Of a stretch of 64,000 nt of DNA, positions 9,320-18,384 are shown in pieces; positions within the stretch are counted from its first letter, which is position 1, and every line of letters begins with the position of its first letter. Below the pieces are notes generated by a model that was not told where the DNA came from, searched no databases, and saw only the letters and a list, made by a program, of their open reading frames with translations. The translations under genes were made by a program, and so were the position numbers. This DNA is from Alphaproteobacteria bacterium (GTDB lineage: Bacteria > Pseudomonadota > Alphaproteobacteria > Micavibrionales > UBA2020): contig JAEUKT010000003.1 of the NCBI GenBank assembly GCA_016794125.1, positions 292,156 through 356,155 on the forward strand, given 5' to 3'.

Positions 9320-10616
9320 TTGCAGATTTTCCTTGTTTTACTTTCGCAACAGGCTCCAGCTTCTTGATGCCGCCCATATAGGGCAGCAGCACATCGGGGA
9401 TCACGACGCTGCCATCGGGCTGCTGGTAATTTTCCAGCACAGCCACGAGGCAGCGGCCGACCGCCACGCCGGAACCATTCAGCGTATGGACATATTTCGT
9501 CGCCTTGTCGCCTTCGCGTTTGTAACGCGTCATCATCCGGCGCGCCTGGAAATCACCGCAGTTGGAGCAGCTGGAAATTTCGCGATACGCATTCTGCCCC
9601 GGCAAAAACACTTCGATATCAAAGGTTTTCTTGGCCGAGAAACCCATATCGCCGGTGCAGAGCGCGAGCGTGCGGAACGGCAAATCCAGTTTCTTCAAAA
9701 TCGATTCAGCGCAGCCCGTCATGCGATCCAGCTCCGCCATCGACTCTTCTTCGGATGTGATGCTGACCAGTTCAACCTTGTAGAACTGGTGCTGACGGAT
9801 CATGCCGCGCGTATCCTTGCCCGCCGCGCCCGCTTCGGAGCGGAAGCATGGCGTGAGCGATGTGAGACGCAGCGGCAGTTCTTCCGCGTTCAAAATCGTG
9901 TCCAGTACGGTATTCGTCAGCGAAACTTCCGACGTAGGAATCATCCACAAGCCGTTGCCAGTCTTGAACAAATCTTCGGCAAATTTCGGCAGCTGGCCGG
10001 TGCCGTACAGCGCCTCGTCCTTCACCAGCAGAGGTACGGACAATTCAGTATAACCATGCTCCTGCGTATGCGTGTCGAGCATGAATTGCGCCAGCGCCCG
10101 TTCCAGCCGCGCAACGCCGCTGCGGAGCAAAACGAAACGCGCGCCTGACATTTTGGCGGCGGCTTCGAAATCCATGCCGCCCAGCTGGGCGCCGATATCG
10201 ACATGGTCTTTCGGGTTGTTCATGCCGCGCGGCTGGCCGATGCGGCGGACTTCGACGTTGTCATCCGCGCTCTTGCCGTCGGGCACCGATTTGTCGGGGA
10301 TGTTGGGCAGGATGGCCAGCACCTTGTCCAGTTCCGCTTGGGCGGACTTGTCGCCCTCCTCGATCCTGGCGATTTGCTCTTTGTAACCAGCGACTTCCTT
10401 CATGATGGCGTCGGTGTTTTCACCCTTGGCCTTCATCGCGCCGATCTTGGACGACGCTTCGTTGCGCTTGGCGAGGAGGTTCTGCACCTCGGTCATCACC
10501 GCACGGCGCTTCTCGTCCATTTCAAGGATCTTGGCGGATTGCGCCGGCAGACCGCGACGCGCCCAGCCGGAATCGAACATCTCGGGGTTTTCCCGAATTA
10601 ACTTCAGATCAAACAT
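9312..10616 (-). CDS. serS: Serine--tRNA ligase
   Basis: Class II aminoacyl-tRNA synthetase that charges tRNA-Ser and tRNA-Sec. The 434-residue length is normal. The start [21 protein letters not shown] is the classic N-terminal tRNA-binding coiled-coil arm (to about 110). It is followed by the catalytic core with motif 2 ([24 protein letters not shown]) and motif 3 toward the C-terminus. It is the first gene of the serS-surE-pcm-nlpD cluster. A 221-nt gap separates it from tatC, so it probably has its own promoter. Confidence 0.95.
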   Translation of the reverse strand: MFDLKLIRENPEMFDSGWARRGLPAQSAKILEMDEKRRAVMTEVQNLLAKRNEASSKIGAMKAKGENTDAIMKEVAGYKEQIARIEEGDKSAQAELDKVLAILPNIPDKSVPDGKSADDNVEVRRIGQPRGMNNPKDHVDIGAQLGGMDFEAAAKMSGARFVLLRSGVARLERALAQFMLDTHTQEHGYTELSVPLLVKDEALYGTGQLPKFAEDLFKTGNGLWMIPTSEVSLTNTVLDTILNAEELPLRLTSLTPCFRSEAGAAGKDTRGMIRQHQFYKVELVSITSEEESMAELDRMTGCAESILKKLDLPFRTLALCTGDMGFSAKKTFDIEVFLPGQNAYREISSCSNCGDFQARRMMTRYKREGDKATKYVHTLNGSGVAVGRCLVAVLENYQQPDGSVVIPDVLLPYMGGIKKLEPVAKVKQGKSANA

Positions 10617-10692
10617 ACCTGTCTCTCAATAATGTTGGATTTCCCCAAACCCATTAGCGCTTTCAATTGTATGATTTTTTTGGAATCCGGTC

Positions 10693-10710
10693 TAGTGCCG
10701 CTTCGCACTA
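10693..10710. other. Small hairpin in the tatC-serS gap
   Basis: TAGTGC at 10693-10698 and GCACTA at 10705-10710 form a 6-bp stem with a 6-nt loop. It lies in the 221-nt space after tatC. No T-tract follows on the minus strand, so its role is unclear. The rest of the gap shows no convincing gene. Confidence 0.3.
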
Positions 10711-10837
10711 AGTTCCTGACTCATCATGAAAAAATGCCGTTGATGCGCCACTTGAACAGGGATATGCCTGCATAACAAGGCGTTAGGAATCGGGGTTAAA
10801 CCACGGATTTAGATTGTAGAAATTGCCATAAGAAAAT

Positions 10838-11632
10838 TTAAGGCGCGGGAATTTCGTTATCTGCCGCGTCATCGGCGATCTTCGGCTTCTTCTCCCCCAT
10901 CCGCACAAGGATGACAGAGATTTCGTAGAGCGCCATCATCGGCACCGCCAGCATAAACTGGCTGAGGATATCGGGCGGTGTCAGCACCGCTGCGACGATA
11001 AAGATCAGCACGATCATATAGCGGCGCTTGTCCGCCAGCCATGCGGAAGAAATAATCCCGACGCGCCCGAGCAGCGTCAACAGAACCGGCATCTGGAAAC
11101 AGAAACCGAAGGCGAAAATCAATGTCATAATCAAACTGAGATATTCGCTCACCCGCGCCTCCAGCTGGATCGGCAGGCCGGTTGTCGGCGCGAGGCTTTC
11201 GAAGCCGGCGAAGAATTTCCATGCGACGGGAATGACAAGATAGTAAACGAAGGCCGCGCCGGTGAGGAAGAGGACGGGCGTGGCGATCAGGAACGGCAGG
11301 AAAACATGCTTCTCGCTTTTATACAGCCCCGGCGCGATAAACAGCCACAGCTGCGTTGCGATCACGGGGAAAGACAGGAAACCGCCCGCGAAACAGGCGA
11401 GTTTCAGGTAGGTGATGAACGCCTCGCCAAGGCCGGTATAAATCAGCCGGCGGTTTTCGCCCTCCAGCACATGGGCGAGCGGCTTGACGAGGAAGCCGTA
11501 AATATCCGCCGCGACGAAGTAGCAGGCGCAGGTGGCGGCCGCGAAGAACAGCATGCTGATCAACAGCCGGCGTCGCAGTTCCACCAGATGCGCGACAAGC
11601 GGCATGGTTTTTTCGTCAGGCGGGGTTGTCAT
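10838..11632 (-). CDS. tatC: Sec-independent protein translocase subunit TatC
   Basis: Polytopic core of the twin-arginine translocase; it binds the twin-arginine signal peptide with TatB. The 264-residue product starts with the conserved cytoplasmic block PLVAHLVELRRRLL and has six hydrophobic segments. FLSFPVIATQLWLFIAPGLY and FGFCFQMPVLLTLLGRVGI are conserved TatC signatures. Its start overlaps tatB by 17 nt. With tatA and tatB it makes a full three-component translocase. Confidence 0.95.
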   Translation of the reverse strand: MTTPPDEKTMPLVAHLVELRRRLLISMLFFAAATCACYFVAADIYGFLVKPLAHVLEGENRRLIYTGLGEAFITYLKLACFAGGFLSFPVIATQLWLFIAPGLYKSEKHVFLPFLIATPVLFLTGAAFVYYLVIPVAWKFFAGFESLAPTTGLPIQLEARVSEYLSLIMTLIFAFGFCFQMPVLLTLLGRVGIISSAWLADKRRYMIVLIFIVAAVLTPPDILSQFMLAVPMMALYEISVILVRMGEKKPKIADDAADNEIPAP

Positions 11633-11924
11633 CGGGCCCCTTCGGGAGCATCGCGATCTTGCGCCGCTCCTCCTCCGCCAGCTGGCGTTCGATCTCGAAC
11701 TGCAAATTTTCGCCGCCGGGCTTGTTGGCCTCGCGCGTGATTTCGTTCAGTTCTTCGTCATGGATAATATTGTCGATCGACCGCTGGATGTCGTTGGTGA
11801 ATATTTTCACCTTGCGCATGAATTTCCCGGCGGCGTAGAGAACTTTCGGCAGGTCTTTGGGCCCGATCACCACCACGGCGACCGCGATGATCACCAGCAT
11901 TTCTGACCAGGCGACGTCGAACAA
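11616..11924 (-). CDS. tatB: Sec-independent protein translocase subunit TatB
   Basis: A 102-residue protein with one N-terminal membrane segment and an amphipathic helix. MFDVAWSEMLVIIAVAVVVIGPKDLPKVL contains the TatB-type Glu in the membrane segment and the Gly-Pro hinge. A charged C-terminal region follows. It lies 2 nt after tatA and overlaps tatC. Confidence 0.92.
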   Translation of the reverse strand: MFDVAWSEMLVIIAVAVVVIGPKDLPKVLYAAGKFMRKVKIFTNDIQRSIDNIIHDEELNEITREANKPGGENLQFEIERQLAEEERRKIAMLPKGPDDNPA

Positions 11925-11926
11925 AG

Positions 11927-12121
11927 TTAGACGTCCTTTTTATCCGACGGCGGCAGCACTTCGGTTTTCGGTTTGTCGTCGCCGTCTTTCAGCCCGTCCT
12001 TGAAGCTGCGCAGACCCTTGCCAAGATCACCCATGATCTGCGGGATCTTGCCCTTGCCCACGCCGAACAGCAGCACGATGACCAGAACGACAACCAGAAT
12101 ATGCCAGATGGAAAGTCCCAT
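11927..12121 (-). CDS. tatA: Sec-independent protein translocase subunit TatA
   Basis: A 64-residue pore-forming Tat subunit. The product begins [20 protein letters not shown] and continues with [20 protein letters not shown], the TatA membrane helix and amphipathic helix. Its ATG overlaps the stop codon of scpB by 1 nt, so it is translationally linked to the scp genes, as in many alphaproteobacteria. Confidence 0.93.
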   Translation of the reverse strand: MGLSIWHILVVVLVIVLLFGVGKGKIPQIMGDLGKGLRSFKDGLKDGDDKPKTEVLPPSDKKDV

Positions 12122-13311
12122 TATTTGTCGTCCTCATCGTCTTCGTCTTCGTCGTCTTCTTCATCGTCCTCGTCGGACTCGTCTTCATCATCTTCGTCGT
12201 CGTAATCTTCGTCGTCGTAATCTTCGTCATCCGAGTCCTCGTCGTCCTCGTCGTCGGAATCTTCGTCGTCTTCTTCCTCGTAATCGTCGGAATCGTCTTC
12301 TTCGCTGTCGGATTCCTCTTCGTCATCTTCCTCGTCTTCGTCTTCGTCGCCGTCGGAATCTTCGTCATCCGACTCTTCGTCGTCGAAATCCTCTTCTTCG
12401 GACTCTTCGTCTTCAGACGCATCATCCGCGGATGCGACGGTATCGAGGTCGGTAATATCGCCCCCCTCTTCCGTCACTTTGCCGACAAGGTCTTCATCGG
12501 TCACTTCCTGCGGGTCATGTTCATGCTTGTCGTTTTCTTCAAACAGGTCTGCGGTGGGCATCGCTTCGACCGCGGGGCGTTTATCCAGCAGGCCGGCAGC
12601 TTTCAGTTCTTCCATACCCGGCAGGTCTTCCAGTTTCTCGAGGCCGAAATGGTCGAGGAATGCTTGCGTCGAAAGCCATGTGACGGGGCGGCCCGGCACT
12701 TCGCGGCGCTTGCCGGGCTTGATCCAGCCGGCTTCCATCAGCGCGTCGAGCGCGCCGGGCGAGGTTGCCACGCCGCGGATGTTTTCGATTTCCGCGCGGG
12801 TGACGGGCTGGTGGTATGCCACGATCGCCATGGTTTCCATGGCCGAGCGCGTGAATTTTTTCGGCTGTTCCTTTTCAAGGCGCAGGCGGTCGCCAAGGTC
12901 GGTCGCGGTGCGCAGCGCCCAGCGGTTGTCGCGCTGGACTAGGTTGATGCCGCGGTTGGCAAATTGCGCCTGCAGTTGTTCCAGGATCACGGGGATCAGC
13001 GCCTTGCGCTCCGCCGGGAAACGCTCGGCGATTTGCGACACGGAAATGGCGGACGATGTGGCGAACAGGATCGCTTCGACCAAGCGCACATCTTCATGCG
13101 TCATTTCGGGCAACGGCGCGTCGGGATCGATCGTTTCTTCTTCGGCGGTCGCGCCTTCGGTTTCAACGGCTTCCGTCTCTACGGCTTCGTCCGCACCCGC
13201 GATCTCCTCGTTCGCTTCGAGGATTTCTTCCTGCGCGGTTTCAGCCTCGACGGTTTCAATCGTTTCGTCGGAAACGGTTTCGGCTTGCTGCTTTTTCTTC
13301 GCTCTTGCCAT
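12121..13311 (-). CDS. scpB: Segregation and condensation protein B with long acidic tail
   Basis: Partner of Smc and ScpA in bacterial condensin. The winged-helix core lies at about 70-245, with [22 protein letters not shown] near its start and [22 protein letters not shown] in the middle. The 396-residue total is about twice the usual length. About 65 acidic residues precede the core, and a tail of about 110 residues is almost only Asp, Glu and Ser. The DNA of the tail is correspondingly repetitive (gtcgtcttc-type triplets). ScpA, 2 nt upstream, also has an acidic tail. Confidence 0.92.
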   Translation of the reverse strand: MARAKKKQQAETVSDETIETVEAETAQEEILEANEEIAGADEAVETEAVETEGATAEEETIDPDAPLPEMTHEDVRLVEAILFATSSAISVSQIAERFPAERKALIPVILEQLQAQFANRGINLVQRDNRWALRTATDLGDRLRLEKEQPKKFTRSAMETMAIVAYHQPVTRAEIENIRGVATSPGALDALMEAGWIKPGKRREVPGRPVTWLSTQAFLDHFGLEKLEDLPGMEELKAAGLLDKRPAVEAMPTADLFEENDKHEHDPQEVTDEDLVGKVTEEGGDITDLDTVASADDASEDEESEEEDFDDEESDDEDSDGDEDEDEEDDEEESDSEEDDSDDYEEEDDEDSDDEDDEDSDDEDYDDEDYDDEDDEDESDEDDEEDDEDEDDEDDK

Positions 13312-13313
13312 GA

Positions 13314-14381
13314 TCAGGCCCCTTCTTTCACTTCGGCGTCATCGGCCGAAATTTCTTCGCTGTCGAATTCTTGCTCTTCTTCGCCGTCTTCGGAAACAGC
13401 TTCTTCAGAAATCACTTCTTCGGAAACAAATTCTTCCGCTTCAGCGGTTACTTCAAATTCTTCTGTCGTTTCCGCAACGGCTTCTTCAGTTACTGCCGCC
13501 GTTTCCGCAACTTCTTCTTCCTCGTCGATCAGGTCGGCGGGGTCGATGGAGGTTTCGGCAGGCATTTCTACATTTTCGTTCGATGCGTCTTTCGGCACCG
13601 GCTTGCGGATGTAAATCGGCGCGTAATTCTTTTCCTGCTGGATCTGGATCATGCCGCGCTTGCACATTTCGAGCGCGCCGCCGAAGGTGGAGGCGATGGC
13701 GGAGCGTTTCACGATGCGGTCTTTCAACCCGCCCGGCAGGAACATGAACAGGGAAACCCATTCCTGCGGAATCTTGCCCATCATGTTTTCCATGCGGGAG
13801 ATGGCTTCTTCCAGCGTGAACAGCTTCACGGGGTTCAGTTTATAAACCGAATTCTGCTGGCGCTGTTTTACGTCGCCATACGCCTTCAGCAGGTCGTAAT
13901 AGGTCATGTCGTATTTGGATATATATTGAATCGGCAGCCCGTCGGGTTCGCCGCGCGCGAAAATGTTGAAGCCAAGGCGCGGCAGGCGGAACAGCTTGTC
14001 GGCGGTTTCGCGCATCGCTTCCAAACGGCGCAGCTGGAATTGCAGCGCGTCGGCGATTTCCTGCGCGGTGGGTTCGGCCTGTTTCTGTTCCTCGACCGGG
14101 ATCAGCAGGCGGGATTTCAGGTAGGCGAGCCATGCCGCCATCACAAGGTAATCGGCGGCCAGCTCAAGACGCAGGCTTTGCGCCTTTTCGACGAATTCAA
14201 GGTATTGGTTGGCGAGTGCCAGGATCGAGATTTTGGCAAGATCGACCTTCTGGTCGCGCGCCAGCGCCAGCAGCATGTCGATGGGGCCGTCAAAGCCGCC
14301 GAGATACAGCAGCAGTTGCTCGCTCTCGAGCCGGTCCTTGAGGAGGTCTTCCTCGAATTTGGGGCTTTCCGCTTCGCTCAT
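13314..14381 (-). CDS. scpA: Segregation and condensation protein A
   Basis: Kleisin subunit of the Smc-ScpAB condensin. The 355-residue product has the N-terminal kleisin block LLLYLGGFDGPIDMLLALARDQKVDL and the C-terminal winged helix around AISRMENMMGKIPQEWVSLF and RSAIASTFGGALEMCKRGMI. The last 85 or so residues (from about 270) are a Glu/Val/Ala-rich acidic extension not found in short ScpAs. It overlaps nagZ by 4 nt (ATGA). Confidence 0.93.
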   Translation of the reverse strand: MSEAESPKFEEDLLKDRLESEQLLLYLGGFDGPIDMLLALARDQKVDLAKISILALANQYLEFVEKAQSLRLELAADYLVMAAWLAYLKSRLLIPVEEQKQAEPTAQEIADALQFQLRRLEAMRETADKLFRLPRLGFNIFARGEPDGLPIQYISKYDMTYYDLLKAYGDVKQRQQNSVYKLNPVKLFTLEEAISRMENMMGKIPQEWVSLFMFLPGGLKDRIVKRSAIASTFGGALEMCKRGMIQIQQEKNYAPIYIRKPVPKDASNENVEMPAETSIDPADLIDEEEEVAETAAVTEEAVAETTEEFEVTAEAEEFVSEEVISEEAVSEDGEEEQEFDSEEISADDAEVKEGA

Positions 14382-15436
14382 CCGATCCTTCGCTTTTCGA
14401 TCAGTTGCTCCAGTTTGGCCTGGAGTTCTTGTCTGTTGTCATTACCCTTTTTCAGCCATTCAGTGCGCTGTGCCTCGGCATCGGCCACCCTTTTTGCCGC
14501 CTGCGCGGTCAGTTTGGGGGTGAATGCCAGCGCCGTTTTTCTATCTTCGAACGTCGCGTTGCACAGCATCGTCAGGTCCATGCCCGACGCCATGCTTCCC
14601 TTCACACGGCTTTCCAGTGTTCCGCCCAAGGCCTTCATCGAAATATCGTCGGCCAGCAGGACACCGTTAAAACCGATTTCACCACGGATCACATCACTCA
14701 CGACACGGGCGGAAAGCGTAGCGGCAGAATCAGGATCTACGGAGGAGAATACCACATGCGCGGCCATCGCCCAAACAGCCGTTTTCATATCTGTCTGGCT
14801 GAGATATTTGAAGGGTTTAAAGTCCGTTTTTGATAGTTCGGATAAGGACGCATCGGTCGAGGGCAGTGCCAGATGACTATCAACCTTTGCACGACCATGT
14901 CCGGGGATGTGCTTGATAACAGGCGTAATCCCGCCGTCAAGCAGGCCGCGGCAGACCGCCTCGCCCAGCAACCCCACCATTTCCGGCGCATCGCTATAGG
15001 TGCGGCTGGCGGACAGGAATTCGTGGCAATCCGGCGCGGGCACATCGACCACGGGCGCGCAATTCACGCTGATGCCAAGGTCGGCCAGATCAAGCGCCAT
15101 CAGGTAGGAATTAATGCGCGCGGCATCCCTGCCCTCCTGCTCCGACGCTCTCGCCAGTTCGCCGAAGATTTTGGCGGCAGGGTATTCTTTCCATTCCGGC
15201 TGCTTCAGGCGCGAGACGCTGCCGCCCTCCTGGTCGATCAAAACCGGCAAGCCGTCCCAGCCCACACATTCGCGGACGGAGGCGACAAGGTCTTTCACCT
15301 GTTGCTTGGATACGCAGTTGCGCTTGAACAGGATAAAACCGGCGGGACGTTCGGATTTCAGGAGGTCCTGTTCCTCGCGCGTCAGTTCCGTGCCGGTCGC
15401 GTCGATGATGATGGCTTTCAGGTCGGTCAGCTGCAT
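14378..15436 (-). CDS. nagZ: Beta-N-acetylhexosaminidase (GH3)
   Basis: Cytoplasmic glycosidase of peptidoglycan recycling that removes GlcNAc from anhydromuropeptides. The 352-residue product has the GH3 motifs PVLIDQEGGSVSRL and the NagZ signature KHIPGHGRAKVDSH, whose Asp/His loop acts in acid-base catalysis. A DDISMKAL block with the candidate nucleophile Asp follows. It sits between the MazG-like gene and scpA; the nagZ-scpA-scpB-tat order is common in this class. Confidence 0.93.
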   Translation of the reverse strand: MQLTDLKAIIIDATGTELTREEQDLLKSERPAGFILFKRNCVSKQQVKDLVASVRECVGWDGLPVLIDQEGGSVSRLKQPEWKEYPAAKIFGELARASEQEGRDAARINSYLMALDLADLGISVNCAPVVDVPAPDCHEFLSASRTYSDAPEMVGLLGEAVCRGLLDGGITPVIKHIPGHGRAKVDSHLALPSTDASLSELSKTDFKPFKYLSQTDMKTAVWAMAAHVVFSSVDPDSAATLSARVVSDVIRGEIGFNGVLLADDISMKALGGTLESRVKGSMASGMDLTMLCNATFEDRKTALAFTPKLTAQAAKRVADAEAQRTEWLKKGNDNRQELQAKLEQLIEKRRIG

Positions 15437-15449
15437 ATCGGTTTCCTTA

Positions 15450-15749
15450 TTATTTTACGTGACGGACAACGCCGTTTTGGTCCTTGTCGCCCCATTTGCG
15501 GGACTTGTTGATCTCCATCTTGCGCTGCACGGCGGCATAGAGGTCATCGGTCGTGAATCCCGCCTTGCGCACCGCATCGAGCAGCAGAATGGTGCAATCC
15601 GCCCATTCAATAATATCGGACGGATCGGCCGCGGCCTCCATCGCTTCTTCGGCCAGATGATGCGCCTTGGATTGCGGGGTGCTTTCACCGAAGGTCTTGT
15701 CGGTGAACACGCCGATATCGTCCTGCAACTGCTGCCAGCGGTCGGCCAT
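15450..15749 (-). CDS. MazG-like / DUF550 nucleotide pyrophosphohydrolase
   Basis: A 99-residue all-alpha NTP pyrophosphatase-like protein. The paired acidic motifs of the superfamily are present: LAEEAMEAA, then EWADCTILLLDAV (EExxE...ExxD pattern), with GDKDQNG near the C-terminus. I chose the ATG at 15749 (MADRWQQLQ), which overlaps the SPOR gene stop as TAATG, over an upstream in-frame start. A role in cleaning nucleotide pools is inferred from the family, and the substrate is unknown. The gene lies inside the argS-nagZ string. Confidence 0.8.
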   Translation of the reverse strand: MADRWQQLQDDIGVFTDKTFGESTPQSKAHHLAEEAMEAAADPSDIIEWADCTILLLDAVRKAGFTTDDLYAAVQRKMEINKSRKWGDKDQNGVVRHVK

Positions 15750-16621
15750 TAATGCACCACGATGCAGCTGGTGCCGCTGCCCTTTAGCAGCTTGCACACT
15801 TCAACCGCGCGCGCAGGCGACGATGCGCCCGCCTGCAAACGGTTGAACGTGCCCTTGCCGGGGATATCGACGCGCTGCGTGCGCATCTTCATCTTGCCGA
15901 GCGTCTGCGGGAATTTACGCTGCAGCAAAGCCCAGTCGGCCTTCGCCGCTGCGATGTCTTTGTATGATCCCAGCTGGATGAAATTGCCGCCGCCAGCTGC
16001 GGGTGCGGCGGTCGCCGCTGCGGCTGCGGATTTCTCGGCAGGCTTTGCTGCTGGTTTTACTTCCGCTTTCACCGTTTTGGTTTTTTCGGCGGGCTTTGTT
16101 TCCTTCGCCACGACAGGCTTTTCTTCCGTCACGGCGGGAGGTTCTTCCTCCGCCACCGGCGCGATGACTTTTTCGGTGTCTTCCGACACGGGTGTCGTCA
16201 GCTGGGATTCAAGGTTCAGCTTTTCCATTTTCTTGTCGATCGGCGCGGTGCTGATCGCGGCATCCTTGTCCACCGGCTCTTCGGGCGGCGCGCCCAGTTT
16301 TTCGACGCGCGCGGCATCGGCGGAGCGGTTGTCGATCGGGTCGAACACCGTGCTGTCCTGATGCGGCACTTCCATGCCGCCCGGATTTTCGGGCTTGAAT
16401 TTATAAACCGACTTATCCGCCGAAATGGTGGGGATATCGAGGCCGGAGAATTTTTCCTGCCCGCGCGGATAGGCGTACCAGATGATCGCGGTAAAGGCGA
16501 ACAGCGTAATGCCCGTCAGCACGCCCTTCGGCAGCAAACGGCGCGGCTCCGGCGGCGTGCGCATGCGGCCCATATAGAATGAACCGAGGTTGTCTTCGTC
16601 TTTGGGGCTGATGTCACTCAT
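15749..16621 (-). CDS. SPOR domain membrane protein
   Basis: Single-pass inner-membrane protein with a periplasmic peptidoglycan-binding SPOR domain, 290 residues. The N-terminus is cytoplasmic (to about 32), followed by a membrane span GVLTGITLFAFTAIIWYAYP and a long Pro/Glu/Lys/Ala-rich spacer. The SPOR domain lies at about 210-290, starting FIQLGSYKDIAAAKADWALL and ending TSCIVVH. SPOR domains bind glycan strands lacking stem peptides at the division septum. It overlaps argS by 4 nt and the MazG-like gene by 1 nt. Confidence 0.88.
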   Translation of the reverse strand: MSDISPKDEDNLGSFYMGRMRTPPEPRRLLPKGVLTGITLFAFTAIIWYAYPRGQEKFSGLDIPTISADKSVYKFKPENPGGMEVPHQDSTVFDPIDNRSADAARVEKLGAPPEEPVDKDAAISTAPIDKKMEKLNLESQLTTPVSEDTEKVIAPVAEEEPPAVTEEKPVVAKETKPAEKTKTVKAEVKPAAKPAEKSAAAAATAAPAAGGGNFIQLGSYKDIAAAKADWALLQRKFPQTLGKMKMRTQRVDIPGKGTFNRLQAGASSPARAVEVCKLLKGSGTSCIVVH

Positions 16622-18384
16622 CCGCGCATCTCCTCTTCCGGTTGAACGCCCATGACGGCAAGACCCGATGCGATGACGGTTTTCACCGCCGACACCAGCG
16701 CAAGGCGCGCCATGCTGAGTTCCCTGTCATTCTCGTGCAAAAATCTCAAAGTGCCGTCGTCGCGGCCCTTGTTCCAGAAACCGTGGAATTCAGACGCAAG
16801 GTCGTGCAGGTAGAACGCGATGCGATGCGGCTCATGCGCTTCCGCCGCCGCCTCCACCGCGCGGGGCCAGCCCGCCATGAAACGCACCAGCTGCAATTCT
16901 TCGGGCGAAGAAATGCGCGCAAGGTTCGCCTTGCCAAGCGCCGCCGCCGACAAATCCACATCGGGGAACATTTCTTTCGCGTTGCGCAGCACCGACGCGC
17001 AGCGCGCATGGGCGTATTGTACGTAGAACACGGGGTTGTCTTTGGACTGTTCCACGACCTTCGTGAAATCGAAATCAAGTTCACTGTCAGGCGTGCGCGT
17101 CATCATGAAGAAGCGCACGGAGCCCGCGCCCACTTCTTCCACCAGCTCGCGCAGAGTGATGATATTGCCGGAGCGTTTCGACAACTTCACCGGCTCCCCG
17201 TTCTTGAACAGCTTCACCATGCCGCAATAGACGACGTTCAGGCGAATGTCTTTCGCGCCTTCGGCTAGCGCAGCCACAGCGGGACGGATTTTTTCTTCGT
17301 AGCCCTGATGGTCCTTACCCAGTACGTTAATCATCCACTTAAAGCCGCGCTGCAGCTTGTTATAGTGATACGCGATATCGGGCATGATATAGGCCCAGGA
17401 TCCGTCGCGTTTTTTCAGCGGGCGGTCAGATGAATCGCCGAAATTGCTGGAGCGGAACAGCGTCAGTTCAACCGGCTCCCAGCCCTCCATCTCCTTGCCC
17501 TTGGGCGGCGGCAGCGTGCCCTGATAAATCAGCCCTTTGTCATGCAGGGTCTTGAAGGATTTTTCCAGCGTGCCGTCCTCGATCATCACGCGTTCGTTCG
17601 AAAACACGTCGTGATGGATGCCGATGAGGTCGAGGTCGTCGCGGATCATCTTCATGATGTATTCGACCGCGAAATCGCGCATTGCGGGAGCCCATGCGGT
17701 TTCCGCCACGCCCAACCATTTTTTGCCGTCGCGCGCGACCATCGCCTGTGCGACGTCCTTCATGTATTCGCCGGGGTACAGGCCTTCGGGGATCGGGCCG
17801 ATATCTTCGCCCAGCGCCTCGCGGTAACGCAAATACGCCGTCTGCGTCAGCACATCGATCTGGTTGCCCGCATCATTGAAGTAATATTCCTTTGTCACAT
17901 CGTAACCGGCTTTTTTCAGCAGGTTGGCAAGCGTATCGCCGATCACCGCGCCACGCACGTGTCCCGCATGCATCGGGCCGGTCGGGTTGGCGGAGACGTA
18001 TTCGATCACGACCTTCTCGCGCTTGCCCATCTTGCTGTCGCCGTAATAAATCCCGTCATTCAGGATATTGCGCAGCGTCGATGCCCATTCGGTATCCGCC
18101 AGACGGAAATTGACGAAGCCGGGGCCTGCCACCGTCACTTCGCGGATTTCGGGAAGTTCTTTCAGTTTTCCGGCGAGCGCCTCGCCCAGCTGGCGCGGAT
18201 TTTTGCCGGCGGCTTTCGACAGCACCATTGCGGCATTCGTCGCCATATCGCCGTGGCTTGCGTCCTTCGGCGGCTCCACCGTCACGCGGGAAAGGTCAAG
18301 CCCCTGCGGAATGTCGCCATTCGCCGCCATCTTGCCCAGCAGGTCGCCGACTTTGTCTTTGTACGCATGGAAAATATTGCTCAT
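16618..18384 (-). CDS. argS: Arginine--tRNA ligase
   Basis: Class I aminoacyl-tRNA synthetase of 588 residues. Visible are the HIGH-type motif in NPTGPMHAGHVRGAVIGD, the KMSKS-like KLSKRSGN, and the C-terminal DALR anticodon-binding domain starting near NPVFYVQYAHARCASVLRNA. The start MSNIFHAYKDKVGDLLGKMA is family-like. It overlaps dgt by 4 nt upstream and the SPOR gene by 4 nt downstream. Confidence 0.96.
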   Translation of the reverse strand: MSNIFHAYKDKVGDLLGKMAANGDIPQGLDLSRVTVEPPKDASHGDMATNAAMVLSKAAGKNPRQLGEALAGKLKELPEIREVTVAGPGFVNFRLADTEWASTLRNILNDGIYYGDSKMGKREKVVIEYVSANPTGPMHAGHVRGAVIGDTLANLLKKAGYDVTKEYYFNDAGNQIDVLTQTAYLRYREALGEDIGPIPEGLYPGEYMKDVAQAMVARDGKKWLGVAETAWAPAMRDFAVEYIMKMIRDDLDLIGIHHDVFSNERVMIEDGTLEKSFKTLHDKGLIYQGTLPPPKGKEMEGWEPVELTLFRSSNFGDSSDRPLKKRDGSWAYIMPDIAYHYNKLQRGFKWMINVLGKDHQGYEEKIRPAVAALAEGAKDIRLNVVYCGMVKLFKNGEPVKLSKRSGNIITLRELVEEVGAGSVRFFMMTRTPDSELDFDFTKVVEQSKDNPVFYVQYAHARCASVLRNAKEMFPDVDLSAAALGKANLARISSPEELQLVRFMAGWPRAVEAAAEAHEPHRIAFYLHDLASEFHGFWNKGRDDGTLRFLHENDRELSMARLALVSAVKTVIASGLAVMGVQPEEEMRG

